Below, in pieces: positions 16,029 through 23,828 of a stretch of 33,462 bases of DNA. Position numbers and translations under genes: made by a program. The first letter of the stretch is position 1, and each line of letters starts with the position of its first letter. Below the pieces are notes generated by a model. It saw only the letters and a list, made by a program, of their open reading frames with translations. It ran no database searches and was not told the DNA's origin. Source of the stretch: Verrucomicrobiota bacterium (GTDB lineage Bacteria > Verrucomicrobiota > Verrucomicrobiia > Palsa-1439); contig PLTX01000058.1 of the NCBI GenBank assembly GCA_003164675.1, positions 1 through 33,462 on the forward strand. The letters are read 5' to 3'.

Positions 16029-16100
16029 CTACACCGGCAGCAAGAGGCGGAACGTGGTGCCCCAACCGATGCACCGCAGTTTGCGCGCTCCCATAATCCC
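16029..16100 (-). pseudogene. Short remnant resembling a histidine-kinase C-terminus
   Basis: In the gap between two convergent genes (15999 and 16181) the minus strand reads GIMGARKLRCIGWGTTFRLL, then LPV and a stop. The GWGTTFRLLLPV ending is what is left of the G2/ATP-lid end of histidine-kinase ATPase domains (GxGTtF.l.LP). No upstream kinase sequence remains in frame. It could be a decayed gene tail carried as an intergenic module. The call is tentative because it rests on ~12 residues. Confidence 0.35.
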
Positions 16101-16180
16101 CCGGCGGCCTGCGCCGGATCCAGCAACTACAGTTAACTCTTCACTCTTGGAAACCGAACCTGCAGGTGCAGGGCGCATGG

Positions 16181-18958
16181 TCAACTCGCCAGGAGATCGA
16201 TGGCGGACTCGAGTTTGGAGCGGATGCCGGACAGGTGGGCGGGATCAGTGATTTTGTTGCCGAGCTGGTCCTGCACGTAAAACGTGTCGATGGCCGCGCC
16301 CTTTTCGGTGGAGACTTTCGCGAAGCTGATGTCGAGGCCCATCTCGCTGAGCGTGTGCGTAATCGTGTAGAGCAGACCGAGACGGTCCTCCGTTTGGCTC
16401 TCGATGATGGTCCGTCCTTTGCTGATCTCATTGTCAAAGGTGATCAGCGTGGGGATGTGCACTTCGCGAATCCGGGGGGCCGGGCCGCGAATCGCGCGCA
16501 GCCGATTCAGCACGTCGGCAAACTCAATGTTTTCCCGGTCGCTCAACATTCGTTCGAGCATTCCTTCCGCCGTCTGGATGGCCCGCTGGTCCGTGACGGC
16601 GGCGAGGTTCTTGTCGCAGACGTCGAACATGTCAAGGACGACGTGATCGCCGCGCGTGTAGATGTTGGCGCGCAGGACGTTCAACTCCGCCGACGCGAAC
16701 GAGCCGCAGATTTTCGAGAACAACCCGAGGCGGTCCCACGAGCAGATCGATACCTGGGAATAACTTTGCGTGGGGAACGATTGCCAGTCGACGACCGGCA
16801 CGAGCGCGTCCTTGGCTTCCTCGACTTCGAGTTGACGCGTCAGGAACCGGTGGATCACCTTCAGGTGGCGCCTGATTTCGGCCGCGTTGGTGTTGATATA
16901 GTAGCTGGCCGGCATCAGCTCGAAATGCGAATAAATCTCCTCCAACGGCAACTTGTCCTTGAGCTCGGCGCTGACCTCGCCATACAGCTGCTCGATGCGG
17001 CGGGAGAGAATGTCGCGCACGCGATCGGCCCCGGAGAGCGTTTGTTTCGTGCGGCGGTACAGTTCCCAGAGCAGGGCTTCCTTCCATTCGGTCCACGTCT
17101 TGATGCTGGTGCCGGCCGCGTCGGCGAACGTCAGCAGCATCAATGTGTTGAGGTTGACCTCGTCCTTCACGATATGGGCGGCGGCGTCGATGGTGGATTG
17201 ATCGTCGATGTCCCGGCGTTGGGAGAGCATCGAGAGTTTGAGATGATCGCGGACGAGAAACAGCAACTGCGAGGCGTCATCGGCGTCCAGGCGCAATCGT
17301 TGGGCGACCCGGCGGGCCATTTCCAAACTGGCTTCGGCGTGATGTTCGACGTTGGCCGCCTTGCCCACATCGTGCAGCAGCAGCGCCAGATACAACACGT
17401 GCGGGTGCTCGATGTGTTGGAAAATCTTTTTATAGCTGGCGTGGGGCGGTTCAGTGGCGTCGATGATCCGGTCGAGGTTCTCGATCACCTGTAGCGTGTG
17501 TTCGTCCGCCGTGTAACGGTGAAAGAACTCGTGTTGGACCAGGCACGTGAGCCGGCCAAACTCGGGGATGTACTTGCCGAGAAATTCGACCTCATGCATC
17601 CGGCGCAGGATGCGGGCGACCTGTCCCTTGTGTTGCAGGATGGCCAGGAACACGTCGCGGGCCTGCTCCGAACAACGAAACGACCGGTCGACCAGTTTCA
17701 GGTTCTGCCGAATCTGCGACCGCAGTTCGGGGCTCATCTCGACGTCACGTTGCTGCACGTAATGAAACACGCGAATCAGGCGCAACGGGTCCTGTTTAAA
17801 AATCGTCGGAGCGCCCGCGGAGATCATGCCGTCGCGCAGGAGAAAGCCGTCGAGCTCCTCCGGTTTGCGCGAACGACGGAGCATGGAGCTGAACCGCGAT
17901 GATTTCGCCGGTTGGAGCGCCATACGGCCGGCCAGCGCGTTGGTGAGCAGGAAAATGTTGCGCGAATGCGTGTAATAATCGCGCATGAACGTTTCGGTGC
18001 GCCGCAGCAGGTCGTGGCGGCGGTAGCCGAATTCGATGGCGATTTGCGGTTGAAGCCCGATCCCGATCACATCGCACGCGCGATTGGTCATGTAATGCAT
18101 CGCATTGCGCACCCGCAGGATGAAATCGTAGGCGGCGTCGAGTTGGCGCTGCTCGGTCGGTTCGACAAAACCGAGCTGGCGCAATTCGGAAAGTTTCCGA
18201 CAACCGTACTTGAAGAACGCCATCCAGATCAGGTTCTGGAAGTCGCGCAACCCGCCGCAACCGGCCTTCACGTTGGGCTCCTGCAGGTACACCGTGTCGC
18301 CGTATTTCTCGTGACGGGCCCGCTGATCCTCCATGCGCGCCGCAATGTATTCGTCCTCGTGGCCTTTGACGCACCCCTTGACCAGCGCCTGCTGAAACGA
18401 CTCGTAAACCTTCTCGTTGCCGATGAGCCATCGCGATTCGATCATCGAGGTCTTCGACTGCATGTCCTTGTTGGCTTGCGTGACCGCATCGTCCACCGAG
18501 CGCGTCGAATGACCGACCTTGAGACCGACGTCCCACAACATGTACAAGACCTGCTCGACCATTTCTTTGAGGTAGGGATGGTGCGACGTCGTCCGCGCCG
18601 AAGAATCGTGCAGGAACATGATATCGATGTCGGAATACGGACTGAGCTCGCCACGCCCGTAGCCGCCAATGGCCACCAAGGACACGGAAATCCCCGCGAC
18701 ATCCGGGTGCGTCTGGCGATAGTTTTCGTCCGCTGCGTGGAACACATGGCGGAGCACCACGTCCATCACATGCGCTCGACCCTGGGCAATTTCGCGGCCC
18801 CCTCCCCCCGCGCGATGCAGCATCCGCAGGCGGTGCTCTTCGACCTTCAGGAATTTCTTGTAGAGGCTGAGTATCTCGGACGGGCGTGCGCCGGATTTCA
18901 GGACGAGTCGTTCTTCGGCATGCCGAAGCACTTTCTCGATGTAGCCCTGTTGGCTCAT
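16181..18958 (-). CDS. glnD: Bifunctional PII uridylyltransferase / uridylyl-removing enzyme
   Basis: GlnD senses glutamine and adds or removes UMP on PII signalling proteins, so controlling glutamine synthetase and nitrogen regulation. The 925-residue protein has all expected parts. The nucleotidyltransferase motif GGYGRGELSPYSDIDIMF is at 98-115. A GlnD-type linker with the RVRNAMHY helix follows. The HD domain is near 525 (LALLLHDVGKA, later RDHLKLS), responsible for UMP removal. Two ACT domains at ~735-770 (DRLGLFSKICGSFASAELNV) and ~850-900 (DRLGLLYTITHTLSEMGLDI) sense glutamine. It is slightly longer than the E. coli protein. It is transcribed divergently from a small gene at 19,132, and a perfect 8-8 palindrome lies between them. 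Confidence 0.96.
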   Translation of the reverse strand: MSQQGYIEKVLRHAEERLVLKSGARPSEILSLYKKFLKVEEHRLRMLHRAGGGGREIAQGRAHVMDVVLRHVFHAADENYRQTHPDVAGISVSLVAIGGYGRGELSPYSDIDIMFLHDSSARTTSHHPYLKEMVEQVLYMLWDVGLKVGHSTRSVDDAVTQANKDMQSKTSMIESRWLIGNEKVYESFQQALVKGCVKGHEDEYIAARMEDQRARHEKYGDTVYLQEPNVKAGCGGLRDFQNLIWMAFFKYGCRKLSELRQLGFVEPTEQRQLDAAYDFILRVRNAMHYMTNRACDVIGIGLQPQIAIEFGYRRHDLLRRTETFMRDYYTHSRNIFLLTNALAGRMALQPAKSSRFSSMLRRSRKPEELDGFLLRDGMISAGAPTIFKQDPLRLIRVFHYVQQRDVEMSPELRSQIRQNLKLVDRSFRCSEQARDVFLAILQHKGQVARILRRMHEVEFLGKYIPEFGRLTCLVQHEFFHRYTADEHTLQVIENLDRIIDATEPPHASYKKIFQHIEHPHVLYLALLLHDVGKAANVEHHAEASLEMARRVAQRLRLDADDASQLLFLVRDHLKLSMLSQRRDIDDQSTIDAAAHIVKDEVNLNTLMLLTFADAAGTSIKTWTEWKEALLWELYRRTKQTLSGADRVRDILSRRIEQLYGEVSAELKDKLPLEEIYSHFELMPASYYINTNAAEIRRHLKVIHRFLTRQLEVEEAKDALVPVVDWQSFPTQSYSQVSICSWDRLGLFSKICGSFASAELNVLRANIYTRGDHVVLDMFDVCDKNLAAVTDQRAIQTAEGMLERMLSDRENIEFADVLNRLRAIRGPAPRIREVHIPTLITFDNEISKGRTIIESQTEDRLGLLYTITHTLSEMGLDISFAKVSTEKGAAIDTFYVQDQLGNKITDPAHLSGIRSKLESAIDLLAS

Positions 18959-19019
18959 GGGGCAACAATAGGGGACAACCTGTATGCGGGCAAGTTGAAA
19001 CGGCCCCGTTGCAAGTGCT

Positions 19020-19048
19020 TTGATATCAAACCACTATATTGCTGCCAA
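19020..19048 (-). promoter_or_regulatory. Candidate glnD promoter
   Basis: On the minus strand TTGGCA (19048-19043) and TATCAA (19025-19020) are 17 bases apart. Its -35 edge touches the left arm of the palindrome at 19048-19075. The -10 match is modest, so confidence is low. Confidence 0.3.
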
Positions 19049-19075
19049 TTTGTCACTGTGGGCCGGTTGACAAAT
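19048..19075. promoter_or_regulatory. Palindromic operator candidate, ATTTGTCA-N12-TGACAAAT
   Basis: The arms 19048-19055 and 19068-19075 are perfect 8-base inverted complements around 12 bases. The right arm contains most of the -35 hexamer of the promoter at 19067-19094; the left arm abuts the candidate glnD -35. A dimeric regulator bound here could affect both directions. No known nitrogen-regulator consensus is claimed. Confidence 0.55.
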
Positions 19076-19094
19076 CGTATTCCTGGGCTATCGT
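19067..19094 (+). promoter_or_regulatory. Promoter of the small gene at 19,132
   Basis: A consensus TTGACA (19067-19072) is followed after 16 bases by TATCGT (19089-19094), ~38 bases before the start codon. It overlaps the palindrome at 19048-19075. Confidence 0.6.
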
Positions 19095-19131
19095 ATCCGA
19101 AGTTACTTACCCTTCGAGGAGGGGGTTACAA

Positions 19132-19356
19132 ATGACGTTACGTCGCAGAAAACCAGATCCTCTCGCTGATGTTGTTCGATCCCAGCAAGAGGAAATTAAA
19201 AAGTACAAGTGGATCGAAAGCGAGAAGTTGGGTCGGGACATTGGTTGGGAACGCGCGTCGCGGGAATGGATGCAAAAACACTTCCCCGATTGGAAACACG
19301 ACAGTTGGAATCGTTTCGTGCAAGAGGCGCTCCGCAGCCAGGGCTGCCTGAACTAA
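19132..19356 (+). CDS. Small charged protein of unknown function
   Basis: A 74-residue soluble protein starting at the ATG at 19132, fixed by a strong Shine-Dalgarno (GAGGAGGGG, 19117-19125). It opens with a basic stretch (TLRRRKPDP), followed by a helical region with KKYKWIESEKLGRDIGWERA, then REWMQKHFPDWKHDSWNRFV. The Trp and charged spacing looks like a conserved small domain, and I recall similar short proteins in other bacteria without a function. No membrane segment, signal peptide or DNA-binding motif is visible. It is divergent from glnD and lies 94 bases upstream of pdxJ, read in the same direction. Confidence 0.75.
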   Translation: MTLRRRKPDPLADVVRSQQEEIKKYKWIESEKLGRDIGWERASREWMQKHFPDWKHDSWNRFVQEALRSQGCLN

Positions 19357-19449
19357 CCTCGCCTCCATCCATGGGAAGCATGCGGATGCGTTGCTTCGTC
19401 TGAGCGGTGCAGCATTGCGGACAGGCGCGGAAGCATGTACTCTGTCAGC

Positions 19450-20202
19450 ATGCTCAAGCTCGGAGTCAACATCGATCACGTTGCCACACTGCGGCAAGCG
19501 CGCTACCGTTCTGCCCGCGAGCCGTCCGGCGCGATCCCCGAACCGGACCCTGTCCTGGCGGCGATGGAGGCGGAGTTGGCCGGCGCGCACTCGATTACCG
19601 CACACCTGCGGGAAGACCGTCGTCATATTCAAGACCGCGATGTGCGGTTGATTCGCCAGACCATTCGCACGCGGTTGAATCTCGAGATGGCGGACGTGCC
19701 CGAGATTGTCGCCATCGCCGAGGAAGTGAAGCCGGATGAGGCCTGCCTCGTGCCGGAGAAGCGGCAGGAAGTCACCACCGAGGGCGGGTTGAATGTTGCG
19801 GGCGCATCCCAATCGCTGGCGGGCACCGTCGCGCGGCTGAAGAAGGCGGGTATTGCGGTCAGTCTGTTTGTGGATCCCGATGAACGGCAAATCAAGGCGA
19901 GCGCGGACGTCGGGGCGGACATGGTCGAATTGCACACGGGCACGTATGCGAATGCGCGCCACGAGGTGGAGCAAGCCGCCGAGATCCGGAAACTGACTGC
20001 GGCATCGCAGCTGGCCCACAAACTCGGATTGCGCGTGAACGCGGGACATGGTTTGAACTACGAGAACACGCCGGGGATTCTGGCGGTTCCGCATTTGGAG
20101 ACGCTGAATACGGGCCATTCGATCATTTCCCGCGCACTGTTGGTCGGGCTGCGGCAGGCCATCGCCGAGATGCTGGCGTTGATGACGCCGCATACGAAAT
20201 GA
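19450..20202 (+). CDS. pdxJ: Pyridoxine 5'-phosphate synthase
   Basis: PdxJ condenses 1-deoxyxylulose-5-phosphate with aminoacetone-3-phosphate to make pyridoxine phosphate, the last ring-closing step of the DXP-dependent vitamin B6 route. From the ATG at 19450 it has 250 residues. Family landmarks are [15 protein letters not shown] at the N-terminus, [52 protein letters not shown], and [13 protein letters not shown] near the end. A start five codons earlier (19435) is possible, but the family normally begins close to LGVNIDH. Its TGA overlaps the ATG of acpS (ATGA), and pdxJ-acpS is a common bacterial pairing. Confidence 0.95.
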   Translation: MLKLGVNIDHVATLRQARYRSAREPSGAIPEPDPVLAAMEAELAGAHSITAHLREDRRHIQDRDVRLIRQTIRTRLNLEMADVPEIVAIAEEVKPDEACLVPEKRQEVTTEGGLNVAGASQSLAGTVARLKKAGIAVSLFVDPDERQIKASADVGADMVELHTGTYANARHEVEQAAEIRKLTAASQLAHKLGLRVNAGHGLNYENTPGILAVPHLETLNTGHSIISRALLVGLRQAIAEMLALMTPHTK

Positions 20203-20621
20203 AGACAGAAGGCGCGAACATCCTCGGCACCGGTGTCGATATCGTCGAGACGGCGCGGATTCAGGATTCCCTGGACAAGTTTGGCGAGCGGTTTCTGAAT
20301 CGTTGCTTCTGGCCCGAGGAAATCGCCTACTGCAACGGCATGAAATTTCCGGCGCTACATTTCGCGGCGCGGTTTGCGGCGAAGGAAGCCATCTCGAAAG
20401 CGTTCGGCACGGGCATCGGACATCACCTCGGTTGGAAGGACATGGAGATTCGCAAGCGCGACAGCGGCGAACCGTACGCGGTGCTCCACGGCAAAGGAGC
20501 GGACCTGGCGAAAGCGTGCGGCGTCGCGACCATCTTTGTCAGTCTGTCCCATTGCAAGGACTACGCCGCGGCGCACGCCGTGATCGCCGGGCACGCGCCG
20601 TCAACGAGCGCGGTACAGTAA
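20199..20621 (+). CDS. acpS: Holo-[acyl-carrier-protein] synthase
   Basis: AcpS transfers the 4'-phosphopantetheine arm of coenzyme A to acyl carrier protein, activating it for fatty acid synthesis. The 140 residues fit this trimeric family. Motifs are [13 protein letters not shown], with the Mg2+-binding Asp, and [19 protein letters not shown], with the catalytic Glu; GEPYAVLHG and [16 protein letters not shown] follow. It is translationally coupled to pdxJ by a 4-base overlap. Its 3' end overlaps the convergent permease gene by 21 bases, so the two transcripts are partly antisense. Confidence 0.94.
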   Translation: MKTEGANILGTGVDIVETARIQDSLDKFGERFLNRCFWPEEIAYCNGMKFPALHFAARFAAKEAISKAFGTGIGHHLGWKDMEIRKRDSGEPYAVLHGKGADLAKACGVATIFVSLSHCKDYAAAHAVIAGHAPSTSAVQ

Positions 20622-21674
20622 CACCGACCCAACGCAGGCGAAGATGGCGTTTGTCGTCCAGGCCGCGACCACGGGCGGAATGCGGCCGCCGTCTCCCAGC
20701 GCGAGCGTGATGTTGTTAAGGAAATAGAACACCACGACGAGCGTCAGCGCCGTACCCACGCCGAGCAACGGCCCGCTACGGCTTACGCGCATTCCCAATG
20801 GTATGCCCATGAGCACGACGATGAGGCAGGTCAGGGGGAACGAGTAGCGAGCTTGAAGTCGGACCTCGTATTTGGCCAGGCCGATGCGGTGATTCGCGAC
20901 ACGCTGGGTGCGGATATAACGGCGGAGTTCGCCGGTGGTCAGGTCGTCGGGGTTTTTGCCTTCGACGGCGAGACGGCCGGGTGATTCTTTGAACGCGGGG
21001 AAGTTCGTTTCGGCGGCGTGCGCGACCGGGGGCATCGCTTGATGATCGTACACGTCCGCGTTGAAGAAATGCCATTGACGGTCGATCCAGCGCGCGCGCT
21101 CGGCATAAACATCGAAGTCGGGATTGCCGTTGTCCTTCCGGCCGTGAACTTCCACCGTCTCCATCTCGGATCGGCGCGTATTGAAGCGCCGCGCATACCA
21201 ATCGCGCCGGTCGATGGTGTTGGCGAAAAAGAAATTCTCCAGGACATCCGGTTGGCCCCTGCCTTTGATGGACGCCCGCAACGCATCCGCCTTTTCATGC
21301 GCGTGGGGGACAAACAGCTCATTGACGATGAAGACGGCGATGGTGGCGGCGGCGCCGATGGCCAGCAGCGGCACGGCGAGACGCATGAGGCTGATCCCGT
21401 TGACCCGCATGGCGACCAGTTCGTTGTACTTGCTGAGGTTGGCGAGGCAGAACAACAGTCCGAGCAGGAGGGCCATGGGCATGATGATCACGAACATCTC
21501 GGGAAACAAAATGAGATAATAGTGAACGACAGTGCCGATGCGGGCGTGGTTCTGGATGAACTCGTCCAATGTCCCGAACAAATCGATGACGATCATCAAC
21601 ATCGCGAAGACGTCGAAGCAATACAGCAACGGCCAGGCGTATTCGCGCAGCAGATATTTGTCGAGAATCCGCAC
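20601..21674 (-). CDS. LptF/LptG-family lipopolysaccharide transport permease
   Basis: An inner-membrane protein of the YjgP/YjgQ family, which pairs with the ATPase LptB to extract LPS towards the outer membrane. The preferred start is a GTG at 21674-21672, giving 357 residues beginning VRILDKYLLREYAWPLLY, the usual LptF/G N-terminus. An ATG at 21794 would add 40 residues of low-complexity sequence. Three N-terminal membrane helices (with FVIIMPMALLLGLLFCLANL) are followed by the YNELVAMRVNGISL coupling region. A periplasmic beta domain comes next, then three C-terminal helices ([43 protein letters not shown]). Whether it is LptF or LptG cannot be told. No second permease is adjacent. Confidence 0.88.
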   Translation of the reverse strand: MRILDKYLLREYAWPLLYCFDVFAMLMIVIDLFGTLDEFIQNHARIGTVVHYYLILFPEMFVIIMPMALLLGLLFCLANLSKYNELVAMRVNGISLMRLAVPLLAIGAAATIAVFIVNELFVPHAHEKADALRASIKGRGQPDVLENFFFANTIDRRDWYARRFNTRRSEMETVEVHGRKDNGNPDFDVYAERARWIDRQWHFFNADVYDHQAMPPVAHAAETNFPAFKESPGRLAVEGKNPDDLTTGELRRYIRTQRVANHRIGLAKYEVRLQARYSFPLTCLIVVLMGIPLGMRVSRSGPLLGVGTALTLVVVFYFLNNITLALGDGGRIPPVVAAWTTNAIFACVGSVLLYRAR

Positions 21675-21866
21675 ACGACGGAGAGTAGGGAAAGGACGGC
21701 GATGCCGCGAGAAAAAAGAGCGGGCCGGGATGAGGGGCGGAATACAGGAGCCAGAATCCAGAAGACAGAGGGAAAGCGGTGAGGCGGTGGACACGTCGGG
21801 AATTGCAGAATGAATAGACGTGCCTCCGGTTCGTTACCGGAGTTAGGCGTTGACGCCGTCCACGGG

Positions 21867-22301
21867 TCAAGCCTCGGTCGCTAAATCCGGAGGTAGTACC
21901 TTTCGAATAATATCTGTGATTAGCGGCTCTAGATTCTCGATTCGCTTGTCAAGCTCCCGTTGCATTTCGGTGGTCGGCTTCGGACCGACCGGCTTAAGAA
22001 AAGCAATTCGCCCGTATTCGTCGAATGCGATGTGACCTGAGATTACGAGATGGAGCATGTTCTGAATGAAATGGGTTGCCGCAGGTTCCCCGTCTTTAAG
22101 GATTCGCTTCTTCAGATAGCCTGACTGGTGCCTCACGAGGTCGAAGATGACCTCTGTCATCTCTAGGTCCGGGAGTTCAAGGACGGCGCGATAGAAGTCC
22201 GGCCCGACCTCCTTCAGGCAACCGGCCTTTTCGCACATGTCTTCGATCCCCTCAAGGATGTTGCGGGGATCATCTTGTGTCGATTCTTGATTGTCGCTCA
22301 C
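21867..22301 (-). CDS. Hypothetical protein downstream of a broken DNA methyltransferase
   Basis: A 144-residue acidic, soluble protein that I do not recognise. It starts with GTG at 22301-22299, preceded by GAAGG, and lies 21 bases after the stop of the methyltransferase fragment on the same strand. The sequence is largely helical (NILEGIEDMCEKAGC, MTEVIFDLVRHQSGYLKK, ELDKRIENLEPLITDIIRKV), with no signal peptide or known catalytic motif. Base composition is visibly less GC-rich than in the core genes around it. The position suggests it entered with a restriction-modification locus and may have been an accessory subunit, but that is inference from location only. Confidence 0.6.
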   Translation of the reverse strand: MSDNQESTQDDPRNILEGIEDMCEKAGCLKEVGPDFYRAVLELPDLEMTEVIFDLVRHQSGYLKKRILKDGEPAATHFIQNMLHLVISGHIAFDEYGRIAFLKPVGPKPTTEMQRELDKRIENLEPLITDIIRKVLPPDLATEA

Positions 22302-22322
22302 GCGTGCGCCTTCAAGGTGACG

Positions 22323-22820
22323 TCAACATATAGGCCATTTGGGGATCAAAGCATCAATTTCGTCCATAAGGCGGATCGTTTCATTAAGCGCGACCACGAT
22401 CTTCTGGTAGTGCTCTATGTCGTCATAGGACAGTTTGCGGCCTTTGCGGTCTTTGAGCCACTTCTCACAGACCTGATAACCGCCGATCTGAAACTCCCAA
22501 ACGCTCTTCGGTACTCCGCTGAAGTATTGCTCGGGGTTGATCCAGATGCGCTTGTCCTTCTCAGTATGTTGGACTTTCTCAACTTCGTTGCTCCCCTTCG
22601 CAGGGAATCCCGTGACGAAGTCGTCGAGCTTCGGAGACTCCATGAGGTGTAACGCGGTCAACTCCGCGCCTTTGGCAGCCAGAGCCCGGAACAGTTTGAT
22701 GTCGCTGGTCAGCGGCAGGCGTGGGAAATCAACTTTTAGAAACTCCGCGTAGCGCGTCCGATACGTTCGTGAGTGAAATACTGCGTAGGCGTACTGAAAA
22801 ATGCCCTCAGGCGTGATGCC
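22323..22820 (-). pseudogene. 3' fragment of a type ISP (LlaBIII-like) DNA methyltransferase
   Basis: The open frame begins after a stop at 22823-22821 and has no ATG near its start. It encodes ~165 residues typical of the C-terminal specificity domain of type ISP restriction-modification enzymes and related large N6-adenine methylases. Visible motifs are PEGIFQYAYAVFHSRTYRTR, YAEFLKVDFPRLPLT, LTALHLME, YFSGVPKSVWEFQIGGYQV, CEKWLKDRKGRKL, and HYQKIVVALNETIRLM. The methylase core (FxGG and NPPY motifs), helicase and nuclease parts are missing, and the sequence upstream is non-coding repeat DNA. The gene was therefore cut near 22,817. A short product from an internal TTG or ATG is possible but would lack catalytic parts. 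Confidence 0.8.
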
Positions 22821-22984
22821 TTAGCGGCTAGTGCCGCTTTCGGCTCCGAGGACTCGGCTTCCAAGCAAGCCCGGCGTGGGGCGGGCAAACACTGCCTGAG
22901 GCGGGCAAGCGTCGGCTGCGCCGGGAGCAGCGGGGGGAAAACGGGATGGGAACGACGGGCGGCCACGACGAAGCGTGGCCCTCC

Positions 22985-23541
22985 AAACGACCGACGGTCG
23001 CAGACCGCCGCTACAGCGGGCCGGGGGCGGCGGGTGGACGTGCGGGGATTTGAGATTGGAGATTTAAGATCTCAGAAGGGAGGTGGAAGCCGTGGGGCAC
23101 ATCGTGCAACTCGGGATGAACCCCTCGCGGCTCGGGATAAACCCCTCGACGGACTCGGGACAAGCGGGTATCCTCCGTTAAAAAAGGACTAGACAGCAGA
23201 TATCCCATTGTGTATAGTCGGCGCGGTTTGATTGTTGTTTGATATAGGGGAATAGGAGCGGGAACCGTTGCTCTTTGACATGGGTGAGAGAGGTTTGCTT
23301 TGCGACCTGGGATACGACGTGGTCGCGTCTCATGTGGCCAGTGCCACATTCGGCTTTGACATAGAGGGATAGACGGAAACGACAGAGACCCCTCGACGCG
23401 CTCGGGGTGACGAACTGGAGAAAGGATACGGCCGGTCCGCGTACACAGTACGCGGCTACAGCGGAAGAAGGCAAAGCGGCGACGAGTCGCCGCACTCCAA
23501 AAGAGGAAACGACCGACGGTCGTAGACCGCCGCTACAGTGG
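22985..23541 (+). repeat. Two copies of a 35-bp module (22985-23019 and 23507-23541)
   Basis: AAACGACCGACGGTCG, then Y, then AGACCGCCGCTACAG, Y and GG: 33 of 35 positions are identical between the copies. Each contains the palindrome CGACCGACGGTCG (11 of 13 symmetric) and the GCTACAG end also seen in the hairpin at 4811-4869. The range given spans both copies. Confidence 0.8.
23302..23356. repeat. Double-palindrome module P-Q, copy 1
   Basis: GCGACC...GGTCGC (P, 23302-23325 or so) is followed by ATGTGGC-CAGT-GCCACAT (Q) and TCGGCTT. The same two palindromes occur at 32787-32846 in the order Q-P. Confidence 0.75.
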
Positions 23542-23589
23542 CAGGCAGGGTAAACAGGGGGGGTAGGCCCCATATATGTAAAATTACCA

Positions 23590-23708
23590 AACGAAGCCAA
23601 TTTTCCGGGGGTGTTAGACGTTGTGGATTGGCTTGAGGGACAAGTGGTTAGACGAGCAAGTGGGACAAATTGTCACTTGGCTTCGTTTTGTCAGAATTGG
23701 CTTCGTTC
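23590..23708. repeat. 13-bp perfect inverted repeats AACGAAGCCAATT / AATTGGCTTCGTT
   Basis: AACGAAGCCAATT at 23590-23602 is the exact inverse of AATTGGCTTCGTT at 23696-23708; an extra TTGGCTTCGTT lies at 23678-23688. Translated, the motif gives 'TKPI', a string familiar from spurious intergenic frames in Planctomycetes and Verrucomicrobia. Confidence 0.8.
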
Positions 23709-23828
23709 GGGGGGTTTGAGGCTCGGTTGGACAACGTTTACACCCGTTTCGCGTGGCCGGGGACAGACCCGGATGTGTGACAAACGGTCGTGGGGTCGGG
23801 TCAGGCTCTTGACGGAACCGTGGAGGGC

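Larger units (their letters stand above)
22824..23828. other. Gene-free 1-kb stretch of intergenic repeat modules
   Basis: No reading frame here has a plausible start, ribosome site or recognisable product. The stretch is a patchwork of short modules: Cys/Gly-coding-like GC-rich sequence after the methylase break, two copies of a GACCGACGGTCG module, repeated CCCCTCG(A)C..CTCGGG pieces (23115-23165, 23390-23415), a GCGACC/GGTCGC plus ATGTGGC/GCCACAT element, and three TTGGCTTCGTT motifs. It separates accessory DNA (21,867-22,820) from the alpha-CTD/sigma-4 gene ending at 23,829. Confidence 0.7.

Noticed and set aside
16166..17494. Long plus-strand open frame opposite glnD
   Set aside because: Antisense to an unmistakable glnD; openness comes from codon bias.
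23260..23300. GTTGCTCTTTGACATGGGTG, reminiscent of a CRISPR leader
   Set aside because: No array of regularly spaced repeats follows and no cas gene is nearby; the surrounding DNA is made of other intergenic modules.
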